Positions 25,875 to 35,867 of a DNA stretch of 64,000 nt are shown here, one piece after another (position 1 is the stretch's first letter; every line of letters starts with the position of its first letter). This DNA comes from Ancylobacter aquaticus. GTDB taxonomy: Bacteria > Pseudomonadota > Alphaproteobacteria > Rhizobiales > Xanthobacteraceae. A program made the translations under genes and the position numbers. The stretch is from assembly GCF_004339465.1 (NCBI RefSeq), contig NZ_SMFY01000002.1, positions 744,001 through 808,000 on the forward strand, in the 5' to 3' direction. The notes under the pieces were generated by a model that worked only from the letters and a program-made list of their open reading frames with translations, was not told the origin of the DNA and did no database searches.

Positions 25875-26963
25875 ATGAACTCCCCTGCTCGTTCCTCCCT
25901 CGCCCCGCCTGCCGCCACCACGCTGCCCGGGCGGACGCTGCGCCGTGTCGGCGAGCTGGCGGAAGCCGGGCTGGTTGCGCCCGGCGCGGCGCTGGAGGCG
26001 GTGGCCGCGCGCTATGCCGTGGCGGTGACGCCGACGCTGGCCGGCATGATCGACCGCGACGATCCCGCCGACCCCATCGCCCGCCAGTTCGTGCCGGACC
26101 CGCGCGAACTGGACACACGGCCGGAAGAGCGCGAGGACCCGATCGGCGACGACGCGCACAGCCCGGTGCCGGGCATCGTCCACCGCTACCCTGACCGGGT
26201 GCTGCTGAAGCTGGTCGGCGCCTGCGCCGTCTATTGCCGCTTCTGCTTCCGCCGCGAGATGGTCGGCCCGGGTGCGGAAACCAGCCTCTCCGAGGCGGCG
26301 CTGGAGACCGCCCTCGCCTATATCGCCGCCCGGCCGGAGATATGGGAGGTCGTACTCACCGGCGGCGACCCGCTCATCGCCGCCCCGCGCCGCCTTGCCG
26401 AACTCATGGCCCGGCTCGCCGCCATTCCCCACGTGAAGGTGGTGCGGTTCCACACCCGCGTGCCCGTCGCTGCGCCCGAGCGCATCACCCCCGCTCTGGT
26501 GGCGGCGCTGCGCGTTGCTGATGTGACGACCTATGTCGCCGTCCATGCCAACCATGCCCGCGAGCTGGGGCCGGAGGCGCGTGCCGCCCTCGCCCGCCTC
26601 GCCGATGCTGGCATCGCGCTTGTCGGCCAGAGCGTGCTGCTCGCCGGGGTCAATGACGAGGCGGAGGCGCTGGCCGCGCTGTTCCGCGCGCTCGTGGAAT
26701 GCCGGGTGAAGCCCTATTACCTGCACCACCCGGATCTCGCCCCCGGCACCGCGCATTTCCGCCTGACCATCCAGCGCGGGCAGGCCCTGATGGCGGCGCT
26801 GCGCGGGCGCGTCTCGGGCCTTGCTTTGCCAACTTATGTGCTCGACATCCCCGGCGGTCACGGCAAGGTGCCGGTCGGGCCGGGGTATCTGGAGCCGGCA
26901 CCGGAGGGCTGGCGCGTCACCGACTATTGCGGCGGCGTGCATGCCTATGGAGAGGGTGTATGA
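25875..26963 (+). CDS. Lysine-2,3-aminomutase-like radical SAM protein
   Basis: Radical SAM plus PLP enzyme, 362 aa. The [4Fe-4S] motif is C117-x3-C121-x2-C124 (CAVYCRFCFRR). The ELTLTGGDPL-like motif is present (VVLTGGDPLI), and the PLP Lys is K331 in IPGGHGK. Its length matches EpmB-type enzymes that beta-lysylate elongation factor P rather than the larger catabolic KamA, but no epmA or efp lies nearby. The ATG at 25875 follows a minimal Shine-Dalgarno sequence. The last base block overlaps the next start (ATGA). Confidence 0.82.
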   Translation: MNSPARSSLAPPAATTLPGRTLRRVGELAEAGLVAPGAALEAVAARYAVAVTPTLAGMIDRDDPADPIARQFVPDPRELDTRPEEREDPIGDDAHSPVPGIVHRYPDRVLLKLVGACAVYCRFCFRREMVGPGAETSLSEAALETALAYIAARPEIWEVVLTGGDPLIAAPRRLAELMARLAAIPHVKVVRFHTRVPVAAPERITPALVAALRVADVTTYVAVHANHARELGPEARAALARLADAGIALVGQSVLLAGVNDEAEALAALFRALVECRVKPYYLHHPDLAPGTAHFRLTIQRGQALMAALRGRVSGLALPTYVLDIPGGHGKVPVGPGYLEPAPEGWRVTDYCGGVHAYGEGV

Positions 26964-28159
26964 GCCGCCCCGTGCCGGTGGACGTGGTCGTGATCGGCGC
27001 CGGAGCGGCCGGGCTGATGTGCGCCATCGAGGCGGGCCGACGCGGGCGCCGCGTCGTGGTGCTCGACCATGCCCGCGCGCCGGGTGAGAAGATCCGTATT
27101 TCCGGCGGCGGCCGCTGCAACTTCACCAATCGCGATGCGGCACCGCGCAATTACCTCTCGGCCAATCCCGGCTTCGCCATCTCGGCCCTCAGGCGCTACA
27201 CCGCGCAGGACTTCATCGCCCGCATGGACCGGCGCGGCATCGCCTGGCACGAGAAGACGCTCGGCCAGCTGTTCTGCGACGGCTCGGCGCGGCAGGTGGT
27301 CGACATGCTGACCGACGACCTGCGCGAGGCCGGGGGTGAACTGCGCCTGTCCACCGCCGTGACCGGCATCGAGCGCACCGCCGACGGCTTCACCGTGGCG
27401 ACGGTCAACGGCACCTTGGCCTCTACGTCGCTGGTCATCGCCTGCGGCGGCAAGTCGATCCCGAAAATGGGCGCCACCGGCTTCGGCTACGAGGTGGCGG
27501 AGCGCTTCGGCCTCGCGTTGCAACCCACCCGTCCCGGCCTCGTACCCCTCACCCTCGATCCCGCGCTGCTGGAGCGCCTCGGCCCGCTCGCCGGGGTGGC
27601 GGTGGAAGCGCGGGTGAGCCATGGCAAGGGACGCAATGAGACCCGGTTCGAGGAAGGGCTGCTGTTCACCCATCGCGGCCTGTCGGGGCCGGCGATCCTG
27701 CAGATTTCCTCCTTCTGGCGCGAGGGCGACGAAATCGCGCTCGCGCTCGCGCCCGGCACGGACCTCTTCGCCCGGCTGCGCGAGGCGCGTGCCGCCCATG
27801 GCCGGCAATCGCCCGCCACCGCTCTGGCCACACTGCTGCCCAAGCGCCTCGCCCAGCTCATCGCCGAGCGCGAAGCCGGTGCGGTCAACCTCGCCGACCT
27901 CTCGGACAAGGCGTTGCGGCGGATCGACGAGGCGGTGAATGGCTGGCGGCTGAAGCCGACCGGCTCGGAGGGTTACCGCACCGCCGAGGTGACGCTTGGC
28001 GGCGTCGACACAGCCGGCCTCGATTCGCGCACGCTGGAGGCACGCGCGGTGCCGGGCCTCTATTTCGTCGGCGAGGTGGTGGACGTGACCGGCTGGCTCG
28101 GCGGCTATAATTTCCAATGGGCCTGGTCGTCCGGCTGGGTCGCCGGGCAGGTAGCGTGA
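26960..28159 (+). CDS. BaiN/HI0933-type NAD(P)/FAD-dependent oxidoreductase
   Basis: Flavoprotein, 399 aa. N-terminal Rossmann motif VIGAGAAGLMCAIEAGRRG at about 11-29, then the family signature GEKIRISGGGRCNFTN. The C-terminal GEVVDVTGWLGGYNFQWAWSSG closes the FAD site. The HI0933 family is conserved but poorly characterised; BaiN reduces bile-acid intermediates in gut clostridia, which is irrelevant here. The four-base ATGA overlap with the aminomutase-like gene suggests co-translation; the functional link is unknown. Confidence 0.88.
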   Translation: MSRPVPVDVVVIGAGAAGLMCAIEAGRRGRRVVVLDHARAPGEKIRISGGGRCNFTNRDAAPRNYLSANPGFAISALRRYTAQDFIARMDRRGIAWHEKTLGQLFCDGSARQVVDMLTDDLREAGGELRLSTAVTGIERTADGFTVATVNGTLASTSLVIACGGKSIPKMGATGFGYEVAERFGLALQPTRPGLVPLTLDPALLERLGPLAGVAVEARVSHGKGRNETRFEEGLLFTHRGLSGPAILQISSFWREGDEIALALAPGTDLFARLREARAAHGRQSPATALATLLPKRLAQLIAEREAGAVNLADLSDKALRRIDEAVNGWRLKPTGSEGYRTAEVTLGGVDTAGLDSRTLEARAVPGLYFVGEVVDVTGWLGGYNFQWAWSSGWVAGQVA

Positions 28160-28178
28160 GCGCGCCGCGCCTTCTCCT

Positions 28179-28706
28179 TCAGACCGACAGGAATCCCCGC
28201 CCGAGATAGGCGAGCTTGGCCTTGTCGGGGCCGAGCGTCACCGCCTCGACCCGCCCCACCAGCACGTCATGGGTCGCGATGGTGCGTATCTCCACCATGC
28301 GACATTGGAACACCGCGACCGCCCCGATGAGGCAGGAAAGGCCCAACGCCCCCTCATGCCAATGGCCGACGCCGAATCGCTGCTCGCCTTCCAGCCCGCC
28401 ACGCCCGCCGAAGCTCTCCGCCACGCCCTGTTGGTCGGCGCCCAACATGTTCACCGCGAAGCGGCCGGACTGGCGAAAGGCGGGTGCGGAGCGGATGCGG
28501 CGGTTGAGGCAGACCAGAAGGGTCGGCGGGCTGTCGGAAACCGAGGCGACGGCGGTGGCGGTGAACCCGACGCGCCCCTCCGGGCCATCCGTGGTGATCA
28601 CATGCACGGCCGCCACCAGACGGCTCATCGCCTCGCGATAGAGCCCGGCCTCGACCCCGTGTGCCGCGTCATGGTGAGCCGCGTCATGTGCCTTGGGCTG
28701 GTCCAC
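28179..28706 (-). CDS. Flavin reductase (FMN-binding split-barrel) protein
   Basis: Small flavin:NAD(P)H reductase, 175 aa (RutF/HpaC-like). Conserved elements are AMSRLVAAVHVITT, GFTATAVASVSDSPPTLLVCLN, FAVNMLGADQQ and the HDVLVGRVEAV end. It supplies reduced FMN/FAD to two-component monooxygenases; no oxygenase component is adjacent. The GTG at 28706 is chosen because AGGAGG lies nine bases upstream; the open frame extending further encodes no recognisable sequence. Confidence 0.88.
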   Translation of the reverse strand: MDQPKAHDAAHHDAAHGVEAGLYREAMSRLVAAVHVITTDGPEGRVGFTATAVASVSDSPPTLLVCLNRRIRSAPAFRQSGRFAVNMLGADQQGVAESFGGRGGLEGEQRFGVGHWHEGALGLSCLIGAVAVFQCRMVEIRTIATHDVLVGRVEAVTLGPDKAKLAYLGRGFLSV

Positions 28707-28892
28707 GCTGCCTTGCCTCCTGCGGCCTCGCGTGGGGCGAAGGATCCACTCCACGCGGCTTCGCTGTGCATAACCCTTACGGGGCGCTTTTGGAAACCGC
28801 GCGGTGCGCGCCGCCGGACATGACGATGTGAAGACAAAAATGGCCGTCCGCGCCACAAAGCGAACGCAGCGCCACCACATTAACCGTTTGAG

Positions 28893-28922
28893 TTGCAAGG
28901 GGTTTCACAAAAAGGGTATTTA
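28893..28922 (+). promoter_or_regulatory. Candidate sigma-70 promoter for the liv operon
   Basis: TTGCAA at 28893-28898 and TATTTA at 28917-28922, 18 bases apart, with the start site expected inside the adjacent palindrome. Pattern match only. Confidence 0.4.
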
Positions 28923-28980
28923 GATACTCTAGTATCATGCTTTTCGATCGATTGCATTTCGTCTTTCGATCGAATTGTAT
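28923..28980. promoter_or_regulatory. Candidate operator: palindrome plus direct repeats
   Basis: The 14-base palindrome GATACT-CT-AGTATC at 28923-28936 is followed by two direct repeats, TTTCGATCGATTGCAT (28942-28957) and TTTCGATCGAATTGTAT (28964-28980), 22 bases apart start to start, about two helical turns. This suits dimeric regulator binding next to the predicted start site. Confidence 0.4.
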
Positions 28981-29098
28981 CGGAGCGTGGCGCAGGCTAA
29001 GAGTCAGAGGCGCACACCGTACGGGCACGGTTACAAACTGTGCAAAAGCCCGACGGCAGCGCCTTGCGCAAATGCGGCTGAGGGGAGCCGGCACAATC

Positions 29099-30016
29099 AT
29101 GGAAATCTTTGTTCAGCAGCTCATCAACGGGCTGACGCTCGGCTCGATCTACGGGCTGATCGCCATCGGCTATACCATGGTGTTCGGCATCATCGGCATG
29201 GTCAACTTCGCCCATGGCGACGTCTTCATGGTCTCCGCCTTCATCGCGCTGATCTGCTTCCTGCTGGTCACGACGGTGATGGGCATCACCTCCATCTTCC
29301 TGGCACTGGCCATCGTGCTTGTCGTGGCGATGGTGTTCACCTCGCTGCTGAACTGGGCCATCGAGCGTGTGGCCTACCGGCCGCTGCGTGGCTCGTTCCG
29401 GCTGGCGCCGATGATCTCCGCCATCGGCATGTCGATTTTCCTCGCCAATTTCGTCCAGGTCACGCAGGGCCCGCGCAACAAGCCGATCCCGCCGATGGTC
29501 ACCGACGTGATCGTGCTGATGGATAACGGCTCCTACCAGGTCACGCTGGCCTGGAAGCAGGTCATCATCATGGCCATCACCGCCATCCTGCTCGCCGGCT
29601 TCTGGTATCTGGTGCAGAAAACCTCGCTCGGCCGCGCCCAGCGCGCCTGCGAACAGGACCGCAAGATGGCGGCGCTGCTCGGCATCAATGTCGACCACAC
29701 CATCTCGCTGACCTTCGTCATCGGCGCCGCGCTGGCCGCCGTCGCCGGCACGCTGTACCTGATGTATTATGGCGTAGCGAACTTCGCCGACGGCTTCGTG
29801 CCCGGCGTCAAGGCCTTCACCGCGGCCGTGCTCGGCGGCATCGGCTCGCTCCCCGGCGCTGTGCTCGGCGGGCTGCTGATCGGGCTGATCGAAACCTTCT
29901 GGTCGGCCTATTTCTCCATCGAATACAAGGACGTGGCGGCATTCTCGATCCTCGCCATCACGCTGATCTTCATGCCGCAGGGCCTTCTGGGCCGGCCTGA
30001 GGTCGAGAAGGTCTGA
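29099..30016 (+). CDS. livH: Branched-chain amino acid ABC permease LivH
   Basis: Inner-membrane permease, 305 aa, with about eight hydrophobic helices. Typical start [33 protein letters not shown]. The EAA-like loop [23 protein letters not shown] lies in the C-terminal half. First gene of a liv operon that runs to 33663. It pairs with LivM and the LivG/LivF ATPases. Confidence 0.95.
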   Translation: MEIFVQQLINGLTLGSIYGLIAIGYTMVFGIIGMVNFAHGDVFMVSAFIALICFLLVTTVMGITSIFLALAIVLVVAMVFTSLLNWAIERVAYRPLRGSFRLAPMISAIGMSIFLANFVQVTQGPRNKPIPPMVTDVIVLMDNGSYQVTLAWKQVIIMAITAILLAGFWYLVQKTSLGRAQRACEQDRKMAALLGINVDHTISLTFVIGAALAAVAGTLYLMYYGVANFADGFVPGVKAFTAAVLGGIGSLPGAVLGGLLIGLIETFWSAYFSIEYKDVAAFSILAITLIFMPQGLLGRPEVEKV

Positions 30017-30027
30017 GGTCGCGCATC

Positions 30028-31461
30028 ATGGCTGTCCAGACCGCCGAAACCGCTGCCCCCGCAGCCACCAACCCCGTGCTAGGCCCCGCCTTCAAGGACG
30101 CGCTGATCGCGGGCCTTATCGCGCTGGGCCTGTTCGGCCCGCTCATCGGGTTCGAGACCATCATCATCGACGGCGCGCTGGGGCTGGCCTACCGACCCTC
30201 GCTGCTGGCCATCATGGTCGGCATCATCTTCTTCGGCCGGCTGCTGCTCAACCTCACCATCTGGTCGCCGAACCGCAAACCCTCCACGCACACCGGCCCG
30301 ACCTTCTTTGATCGCGCCGGCACGAGGATGGGTCCCGGCGTCAAGCCGGCGCTGCTGGCCTTCGCCGTGCTGTTCCCGGCCATCGCCGTGTTCTCGCAAG
30401 GCGGGCTGAACGAGAGCCGCTATCTCATCGATCTCGGCATCCTGATCCTCACCTATGTGATGCTGGGCTGGGGCCTCAACATCGTTGTCGGCCTCGCCGG
30501 CCTGCTCGATCTCGGCTACGTCGCCTTCTACGCGGTGGGTGCCTACACCTATGCGCTGCTGGCCACTTCGGCACCGATCAACGATTTCTTCGCCGGCCTG
30601 TTCGGCGCCACCTTCTGGGCCAACTGGGCGTTCTGGTTCTGCCTGCCGATGGCCGGCATCTTCGCCGGCGTGTGGGGCATGATCCTCGGCTTTCCGGTGC
30701 TGCGCCTGCGCGGCGACTACCTCGCCATCGTCACCCTGGCCTTCGGTGAGATCATCCGCCTGGTGCTCATCAACTGGGTCGACTTCACCAATGGCGGGGC
30801 GGGCATCGCCTCGATCCCGCGCGCGACCTTCTTCGGCATTCCCTTCAATGCCGGGCCGGATGGTTTCGCCGCCCTGTTCGGGCTGCCGTTCAGCCCGATG
30901 CACCGCATCGTCTTCCTGTATTTCGTCATTCTGGCGCTGGCGCTGCTCACCGCCTTTGTCACCGTGCGCCTGCGCCGGCTGCCGGTGGGCCGCGCCTGGG
31001 AAGCGCTGCGCGAGGACGAAATCGCCTGCCGCTCGCTCGGCATCAACACCACCACGACCAAGCTCTCGGCCTTCGCCACCGGCGCCATGTTCGGCGGATT
31101 CGCCGGCTGCTTCTTCGCCGTGCGCGCCGGCTTCGTCAGCCCGGAGAGCTTCACCTTCGACGTGTCGGCGATGATCCTGGCCATCGTCGTGCTCGGCGGC
31201 ATGGGCTCGCAGATCGGCGTCGCCGTGGCGGCGGCGGTGATGATGGGCGGCATGGAGATGCTGCGCAATCTCGGCTTCCTCCGGCAGATCTTCGGCAATG
31301 ATTTCGACCCCAGCCTCTACCGCATGCTGATCTTCGGCTTCGCCATGGTCGCCATCATGATCTGGAAGCCGCGCGGCCTCGTCTCCACCCGCGACCCGAC
31401 GATCTTCCTCAAAGAGCGCAAGGCGGTTTCCGGCGATCTCGTGAAGGAGGGCCACGGCTGA
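30028..31461 (+). CDS. livM: Branched-chain amino acid ABC permease LivM (long form)
   Basis: 477 aa. The N-terminal ~120 residues hold extra membrane segments ([38 protein letters not shown]) before the core permease ([32 protein letters not shown]). This long form is usual in Rhizobiales. The EAA-like loop is at [19 protein letters not shown]. The stop overlaps the livG ATG (TGATG). Confidence 0.94.
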   Translation: MAVQTAETAAPAATNPVLGPAFKDALIAGLIALGLFGPLIGFETIIIDGALGLAYRPSLLAIMVGIIFFGRLLLNLTIWSPNRKPSTHTGPTFFDRAGTRMGPGVKPALLAFAVLFPAIAVFSQGGLNESRYLIDLGILILTYVMLGWGLNIVVGLAGLLDLGYVAFYAVGAYTYALLATSAPINDFFAGLFGATFWANWAFWFCLPMAGIFAGVWGMILGFPVLRLRGDYLAIVTLAFGEIIRLVLINWVDFTNGGAGIASIPRATFFGIPFNAGPDGFAALFGLPFSPMHRIVFLYFVILALALLTAFVTVRLRRLPVGRAWEALREDEIACRSLGINTTTTKLSAFATGAMFGGFAGCFFAVRAGFVSPESFTFDVSAMILAIVVLGGMGSQIGVAVAAAVMMGGMEMLRNLGFLRQIFGNDFDPSLYRMLIFGFAMVAIMIWKPRGLVSTRDPTIFLKERKAVSGDLVKEGHG

Positions 31462-32419
31462 TGGCAACTTCTCCCGCAACCGGCCTCCCGCGCTGGGAAG
31501 CCGACCCCATCCTCATCGTCGAACACCTGTTCATGCGCTTCGGCGGCCTGATCGCGGTCAACGACCTCAGCTTCAAGGTCGGGCGCGGCGACATCACCGC
31601 GCTGATCGGCCCCAATGGCGCCGGCAAGACCACGGTGTTCAACTGCATCACCGGCTTCTACAAGCCGAGCGAGGGCCGCCTCATCCTGGCGCATGGCCGC
31701 GCGCCGACGCCCGGCGAAATCGCCGAAGTGACGCGCATCGGCGAGCGCTCGCTGGTCGGGCGCGACGCCGGCGTGTTCCTGCTGGAGCGGATGCCCGACT
31801 ATCTGGTCTCCGGTGAGGCCAAGGTCGCCCGCACCTTTCAGAACATCCGGCTGTTCACCGGCATGACCGTGCTGGAAAACCTCATGGTCGCCCAGCACAA
31901 CGCGCTGATGGTCGCCTCGGGCTATTCGCTCAAGGGGCTGTTCGGGCTGCCGAGCTGGACGAAGGCCCAGCGCGCGGCCACGGAGAAGGCCACCTACTGG
32001 CTCGACAAGGTCGGCCTCACCGACCGTGCCGACGACCCGGCCGGCGACCTGCCCTATGGCGCCCAGCGCCGGCTGGAGATCGCCCGCGCCATGTGCTCGG
32101 AGCCCATCCTGCTCTGCCTCGACGAGCCCGCCGCCGGCCTCAACCCGCGCGAAAGCCTCGAACTCAACACGCTGCTGCGTGCTATCCGCGCCGAGCACGG
32201 CACCTCGATCCTGCTGATCGAGCACGACATGAGCGTGGTGATGGAGATTTCCGACCATGTGGTCGTGCTGGACTACGGCACCAAGATTTCCGACGGCTCG
32301 CCGGAAGCGGTGAAGAACGACCCGCGCGTCATCGCCGCCTATCTCGGCGTCGACGAGGACGCGGTGGAGGAGGTCGAGGCCGAGCTTCACATCGAACACA
32401 GTGCGACGGGGGCCATCTC

Positions 32420-32423
<4 letters not shown>
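31461..32423 (+). CDS. livG: Branched-chain amino acid ABC ATPase LivG
   Basis: 320 aa ATPase. Walker A GPNGAGKTT, the Q-loop region ARTFQNIRLF, signature LPYGAQRRLEIARAM (the usual SGG replaced by YGA, as in LivG) and Walker B LLCLDEPAAGLNP. A 30-residue insertion between Walker A and the Q-loop and an acidic C-terminal tail (VDEDAVEEVEAELH) are seen in alphaproteobacterial relatives. It heterodimerises with LivF, whose GTG start overlaps the stop. Confidence 0.94.
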
Positions 32424-33189
<766 letters not shown>

Positions 33190-33190
<1 letters not shown>

Positions 33191-33663
33191 TGGCTGCCAT
33201 TTCCGGTTCCCTCGTCTCCAAGGGCAGTTCGGCCAGCCTGGCCGTCACCCTGCCCGCTCTGGTAGTCGTCCTTGTCATTGCCTCGGCCGTCGTCATGCCG
33301 ACGCTCGTGGTCGAGGTGTCGCGCGCCGATTTCGTGCTTGTCACCCTGTTCCTGGGCGGCGGCGCGGCGTGGCTGACCGGCCGCTCCATCGCCACCACCT
33401 GGCGGCCCTACCGGCAGGCGGTGCTCTATGCGCTGCTGCTGGGCTGCGTGGTGCGGTTCTTCCATTACGCGCTGTTCGAGGGCACGCTGCTTTCGCTGCA
33501 CTATTTTGTCACCGATACGGCCTTCCTGGTCGCCATTGCCACCCTCGGCTTCCGCGCCGAGCGGGCCCGGCAGATGGCCACCCGCTACGGCTGGATCTAC
33601 CGCCAGTCGGGCTTCTTCGGCTGGCTTGAGGGTGGCGACAGCCGTCGCTCCGGCGACGCCTGA
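33190..33663 (+). CDS. Small membrane protein of the liv operon (DUF6867-like)
   Basis: 157 aa with three or four hydrophobic helices (VTLPALVVVLVIASAVVMPTL; FVLVTLFLGGGAAWLTG; AVLYALLLGCVVRFFHYALF) and a charged C-terminus (RYGWIYRQSGFFGWL). From memory it resembles DUF6867, a family reported next to liv genes in Rhizobiales; the name is tentative. The TGATG overlap with livF implies coupled translation. Possibly an accessory or assembly factor of the transporter. Confidence 0.6.
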
Positions 33664-33677
33664 AGGGCACTTTCACC

Positions 33678-33797
33678 ATGTTTCGCTTGCTCGTCGACAA
33701 GAGCACCGAAAAAGGCATGATATCGGCCCGGGGCGACAGCCGCCGAGCCATTGAGGCCGCGCTTTCCACCTTCCAGAACCAGGAGAGACGTTCATGA
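33678..33797 (+). CDS. Possible 39-aa leader ORF overlapping livK start
   Basis: A small open frame, ATG at 33678 with AAGGG 9 bases upstream, whose TGA overlaps the livK ATG in an ATGA arrangement. The product (MFRLLVDKSTEKG...) has no recognised domain. The arrangement would allow coupling to livK, but livK has its own good ribosome-binding site (CAGGAGAG), so this may be chance. Confidence 0.2.
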   Translation: MFRLLVDKSTEKGMISARGDSRRAIEAALSTFQNQERRS

Positions 33798-34894
33798 AGA
33801 AGCTTCTGATAGCCGGCATCGCGCTCGGCGCCATGGCGGCGCTGGCCGTTCCGGCGTCGGCGCAGATCAAGGTCGGCGTTGGCGGTCCGATGACCGGCGC
33901 GAACGCCACCTTCGGCGCCCAGCTGAAGAACGGTGCCGAACAGTGGGCCGCCGACGTCAACGCCAAGGGCGGCATCCTCGGCGAGAAGGTCGAGCTGATC
34001 ATCGGCGACGACGCTTCCAAGCCCGAGCAGGGCGTCTCGGTGGCCAACAAGTTCATCTCGGACGGCGTCAAGGTCGTTCTCGGCCACTTCAACTCGGGTG
34101 TGTCGATCCCGGCCTCCGAGCAGTATGCCGAAGCCGGCATCCTCCAGCTCACCCCGGCCTCGACCAACCCGACCTTCACCGAGCGCGGCATGACCACCGT
34201 GTTCCGTGTCTGCGGCCGCGACGACCAGCAGGGCGCCGTCGCCGGCGACTACATCGCCAAGAACCTGAAAGACAAGAAGATCGGCATCGTCCACGACAAG
34301 ACCCCCTACGGAAAGGGCCTTGCCGACGAGACCCAGAAGTCCATGAATGCCGCCGGCGTCAAGGAAGTGGTCTATGAAGGCATCAACCCGGGCGAGAAGG
34401 ACTATTCCGCGCTCGTCTCGAAGCTGAAGGCCGCGAATGTCGACGTGCTCTACTATGGCGGCCTCCACACCGAAGCCGGCCTGCTCGTGCGCCAGATGCG
34501 CGACCAGGGCATGACCACCGTCCTGTTCTCGGGCGATGGCATCACCGACAAGGAGTTCTGGACCATCGCCGGTCCGGGCGCCGCCGGCACCCTGATGACG
34601 TTCGGTCCCGACCCGCGCAACAGCCCGGCCGCCACCGCCGTCGTCGAGGAGTTCAAGAAGAAGGGCATCGATCCGGAAGGCTACGTGCTTTACACCTACG
34701 CCGCCGGCCAGGTGTTCCAGCAGGCTGCCGAGGCGACCAAGTCGCTCGATAACGCCAAGCTGGCCGAGTACATCCACTCGGGCAAGACCTTCAAGACGGT
34801 GCTCGGCGACCTGATCTTCGACAAGAAGGGCGACCGCACCACCCTCGACTACGTGCTGTACGTCTGGAAGGACGGCGGCTACTCGCAGATGTGA
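33794..34894 (+). CDS. livK: Branched-chain amino acid ABC substrate-binding protein LivK
   Basis: Periplasmic receptor, 366 aa. Sec signal peptide at 1-23 (LLIAGIALGAMAALAVPASA). Periplasmic-binding fold type I with the conserved GPMTG, LGHFNSGVSIPASEQYAEAGI and TPYGKGLADE segments. It ends GYSQM and is followed by a terminator. In this family substrate is Leu/Ile/Val, but amides or aromatic acids also occur. It lies 130 bases after the small membrane protein and may have a promoter of its own. Confidence 0.93.
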   Translation: MKKLLIAGIALGAMAALAVPASAQIKVGVGGPMTGANATFGAQLKNGAEQWAADVNAKGGILGEKVELIIGDDASKPEQGVSVANKFISDGVKVVLGHFNSGVSIPASEQYAEAGILQLTPASTNPTFTERGMTTVFRVCGRDDQQGAVAGDYIAKNLKDKKIGIVHDKTPYGKGLADETQKSMNAAGVKEVVYEGINPGEKDYSALVSKLKAANVDVLYYGGLHTEAGLLVRQMRDQGMTTVLFSGDGITDKEFWTIAGPGAAGTLMTFGPDPRNSPAATAVVEEFKKKGIDPEGYVLYTYAAGQVFQQAAEATKSLDNAKLAEYIHSGKTFKTVLGDLIFDKKGDRTTLDYVLYVWKDGGYSQM

Positions 34895-34950
34895 GCCGCC
34901 TGCCGCGCGCCTCGCCGCGCGGCGCCGGTTTCCACCGCGCCTGTGACGAC

Positions 34951-34982
34951 ACCCGCCGGAGCGATCCGGCGGGTTTTATTTT
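34951..34982 (+). terminator. Terminator after livK
   Basis: Perfect 9-bp stem ACCCGCCGG/CCGGCGGGT with loop AGCGAT and the T-tract TTTATTTT, 57 bases after the livK stop. Confidence 0.92.
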
Positions 34983-35006
34983 GGCTGCGCGGTGGCCGCG
35001 GGCGGT

Positions 35007-35738
35007 TCAGCCGAAGGCCGAGAGCGCGGGGAAGGTTTCCAGCAGCCAGTAGCTCATCTGCGCCATCCAGCCGGAGAGAAAGCCGATGCCGGTCAGCACC
35101 AACAGCGCGCCCATCACCTTCTCGATGATCGGCAGATAGCGCTTGGCACGGCCGAGCACGCCGAGCGCCGGGCGTGCCATCGCCGCAACGGCGAGGAAGG
35201 GAACGCCGAGCCCGGCGGAATACACCGCCAGCAGCCCCGCGCCATGGGTCAGCGTCTGCTCGCTCGCCGCCACGGCGAGGATCGCCGCCAGCACCGGCCC
35301 GATGCAGGGCGTCCAGCCGAAGGCGAAGGCGAGGCCCATCACATAGGCGCCGAGGAAGGTGGTGGGCGCATCGACATGCACCCGCTTGGTGCGGGTCAGC
35401 CAGCCGAAGCGCAGAATGCCGAGGAAATGCAGGCCCATCAGCAGGATGGCGACGCCCGCCACCATGGCGAGTTCCTGCGAGTACATCCGCAGATACGCCC
35501 CCGCTACCGAGGCCCCCGCCCCCAGTGCCACGAACACCGTGGAGAAGCCCGCCACGAACAGCGCCGCCGCGCCCAGCGTGCGCCGCGCCGCCGCATCGGT
35601 CGGCGCCTTGTGGGTGATCTGGTCGAGGCTGGTACCGGCGAGATAGCACAGATAGGGCGGCACAAGCGGCAGCACGCAGGGAGAGGCGAAGCTGGCGATG
35701 CCGGCCAGAAAAGCGGCCGGAAGAGTGACGTCAGCCAT
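35007..35738 (-). CDS. ccdA: CcdA/DsbD-type thiol-reductant transmembrane protein
   Basis: Six-helix inner-membrane protein, 243 aa, that carries reducing equivalents to the periplasm for cytochrome c maturation. The two functional Cys are in ASPCVLPLVPPYL (C21) and GWTPCIGPVLAAIL in helix 4. The start MADVTLPAAF is the family-like N-terminus; the longer frame adds 16 polar residues. No ccm genes are adjacent. Convergent with livK over the terminator. Confidence 0.88.
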   Translation of the reverse strand: MADVTLPAAFLAGIASFASPCVLPLVPPYLCYLAGTSLDQITHKAPTDAAARRTLGAAALFVAGFSTVFVALGAGASVAGAYLRMYSQELAMVAGVAILLMGLHFLGILRFGWLTRTKRVHVDAPTTFLGAYVMGLAFAFGWTPCIGPVLAAILAVAASEQTLTHGAGLLAVYSAGLGVPFLAVAAMARPALGVLGRAKRYLPIIEKVMGALLVLTGIGFLSGWMAQMSYWLLETFPALSAFG

Positions 35739-35820
35739 GAAATGAGCAACCCTAGCCTTGTCCGAAGCCTCCCAATGCACCGCCATGCGGGCTTGCGCAA
35801 TGCGGCGGCTTGGCCTCTAC

Positions 35821-35859
35821 CCGTGATGTGATGCGCCGTGATGTGAAGCACCGTGAACG
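35821..35859. repeat. 15-bp tandem repeat ahead of the S58 peptidase gene
   Basis: Two 15-base units CCGTGATGTGATGCG and CCGTGATGTGAAGCA, then a third partial CCGTGAACG, end 9 bases before the ATG at 35868. The third copy merges into the ribosome-binding site. Confidence 0.7.
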
Positions 35860-35867
35860 AGGATCAT

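Larger units (their letters stand above)
28707..29098. other. Divergent intergenic region upstream of the liv operon
   Basis: A 392-base region, notably AT-rich in its middle. It holds a promoter-like TTGCAA-18-TATTTA (28893-28922), the palindrome GATACT-CT-AGTATC (28923-28936) and a direct repeat of TTTCGATCGATTGCAT type (28942-28957 and 28964-28980). The strand nearest livH has a GAGGGG 12 bases before its ATG. Confidence 0.6.
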
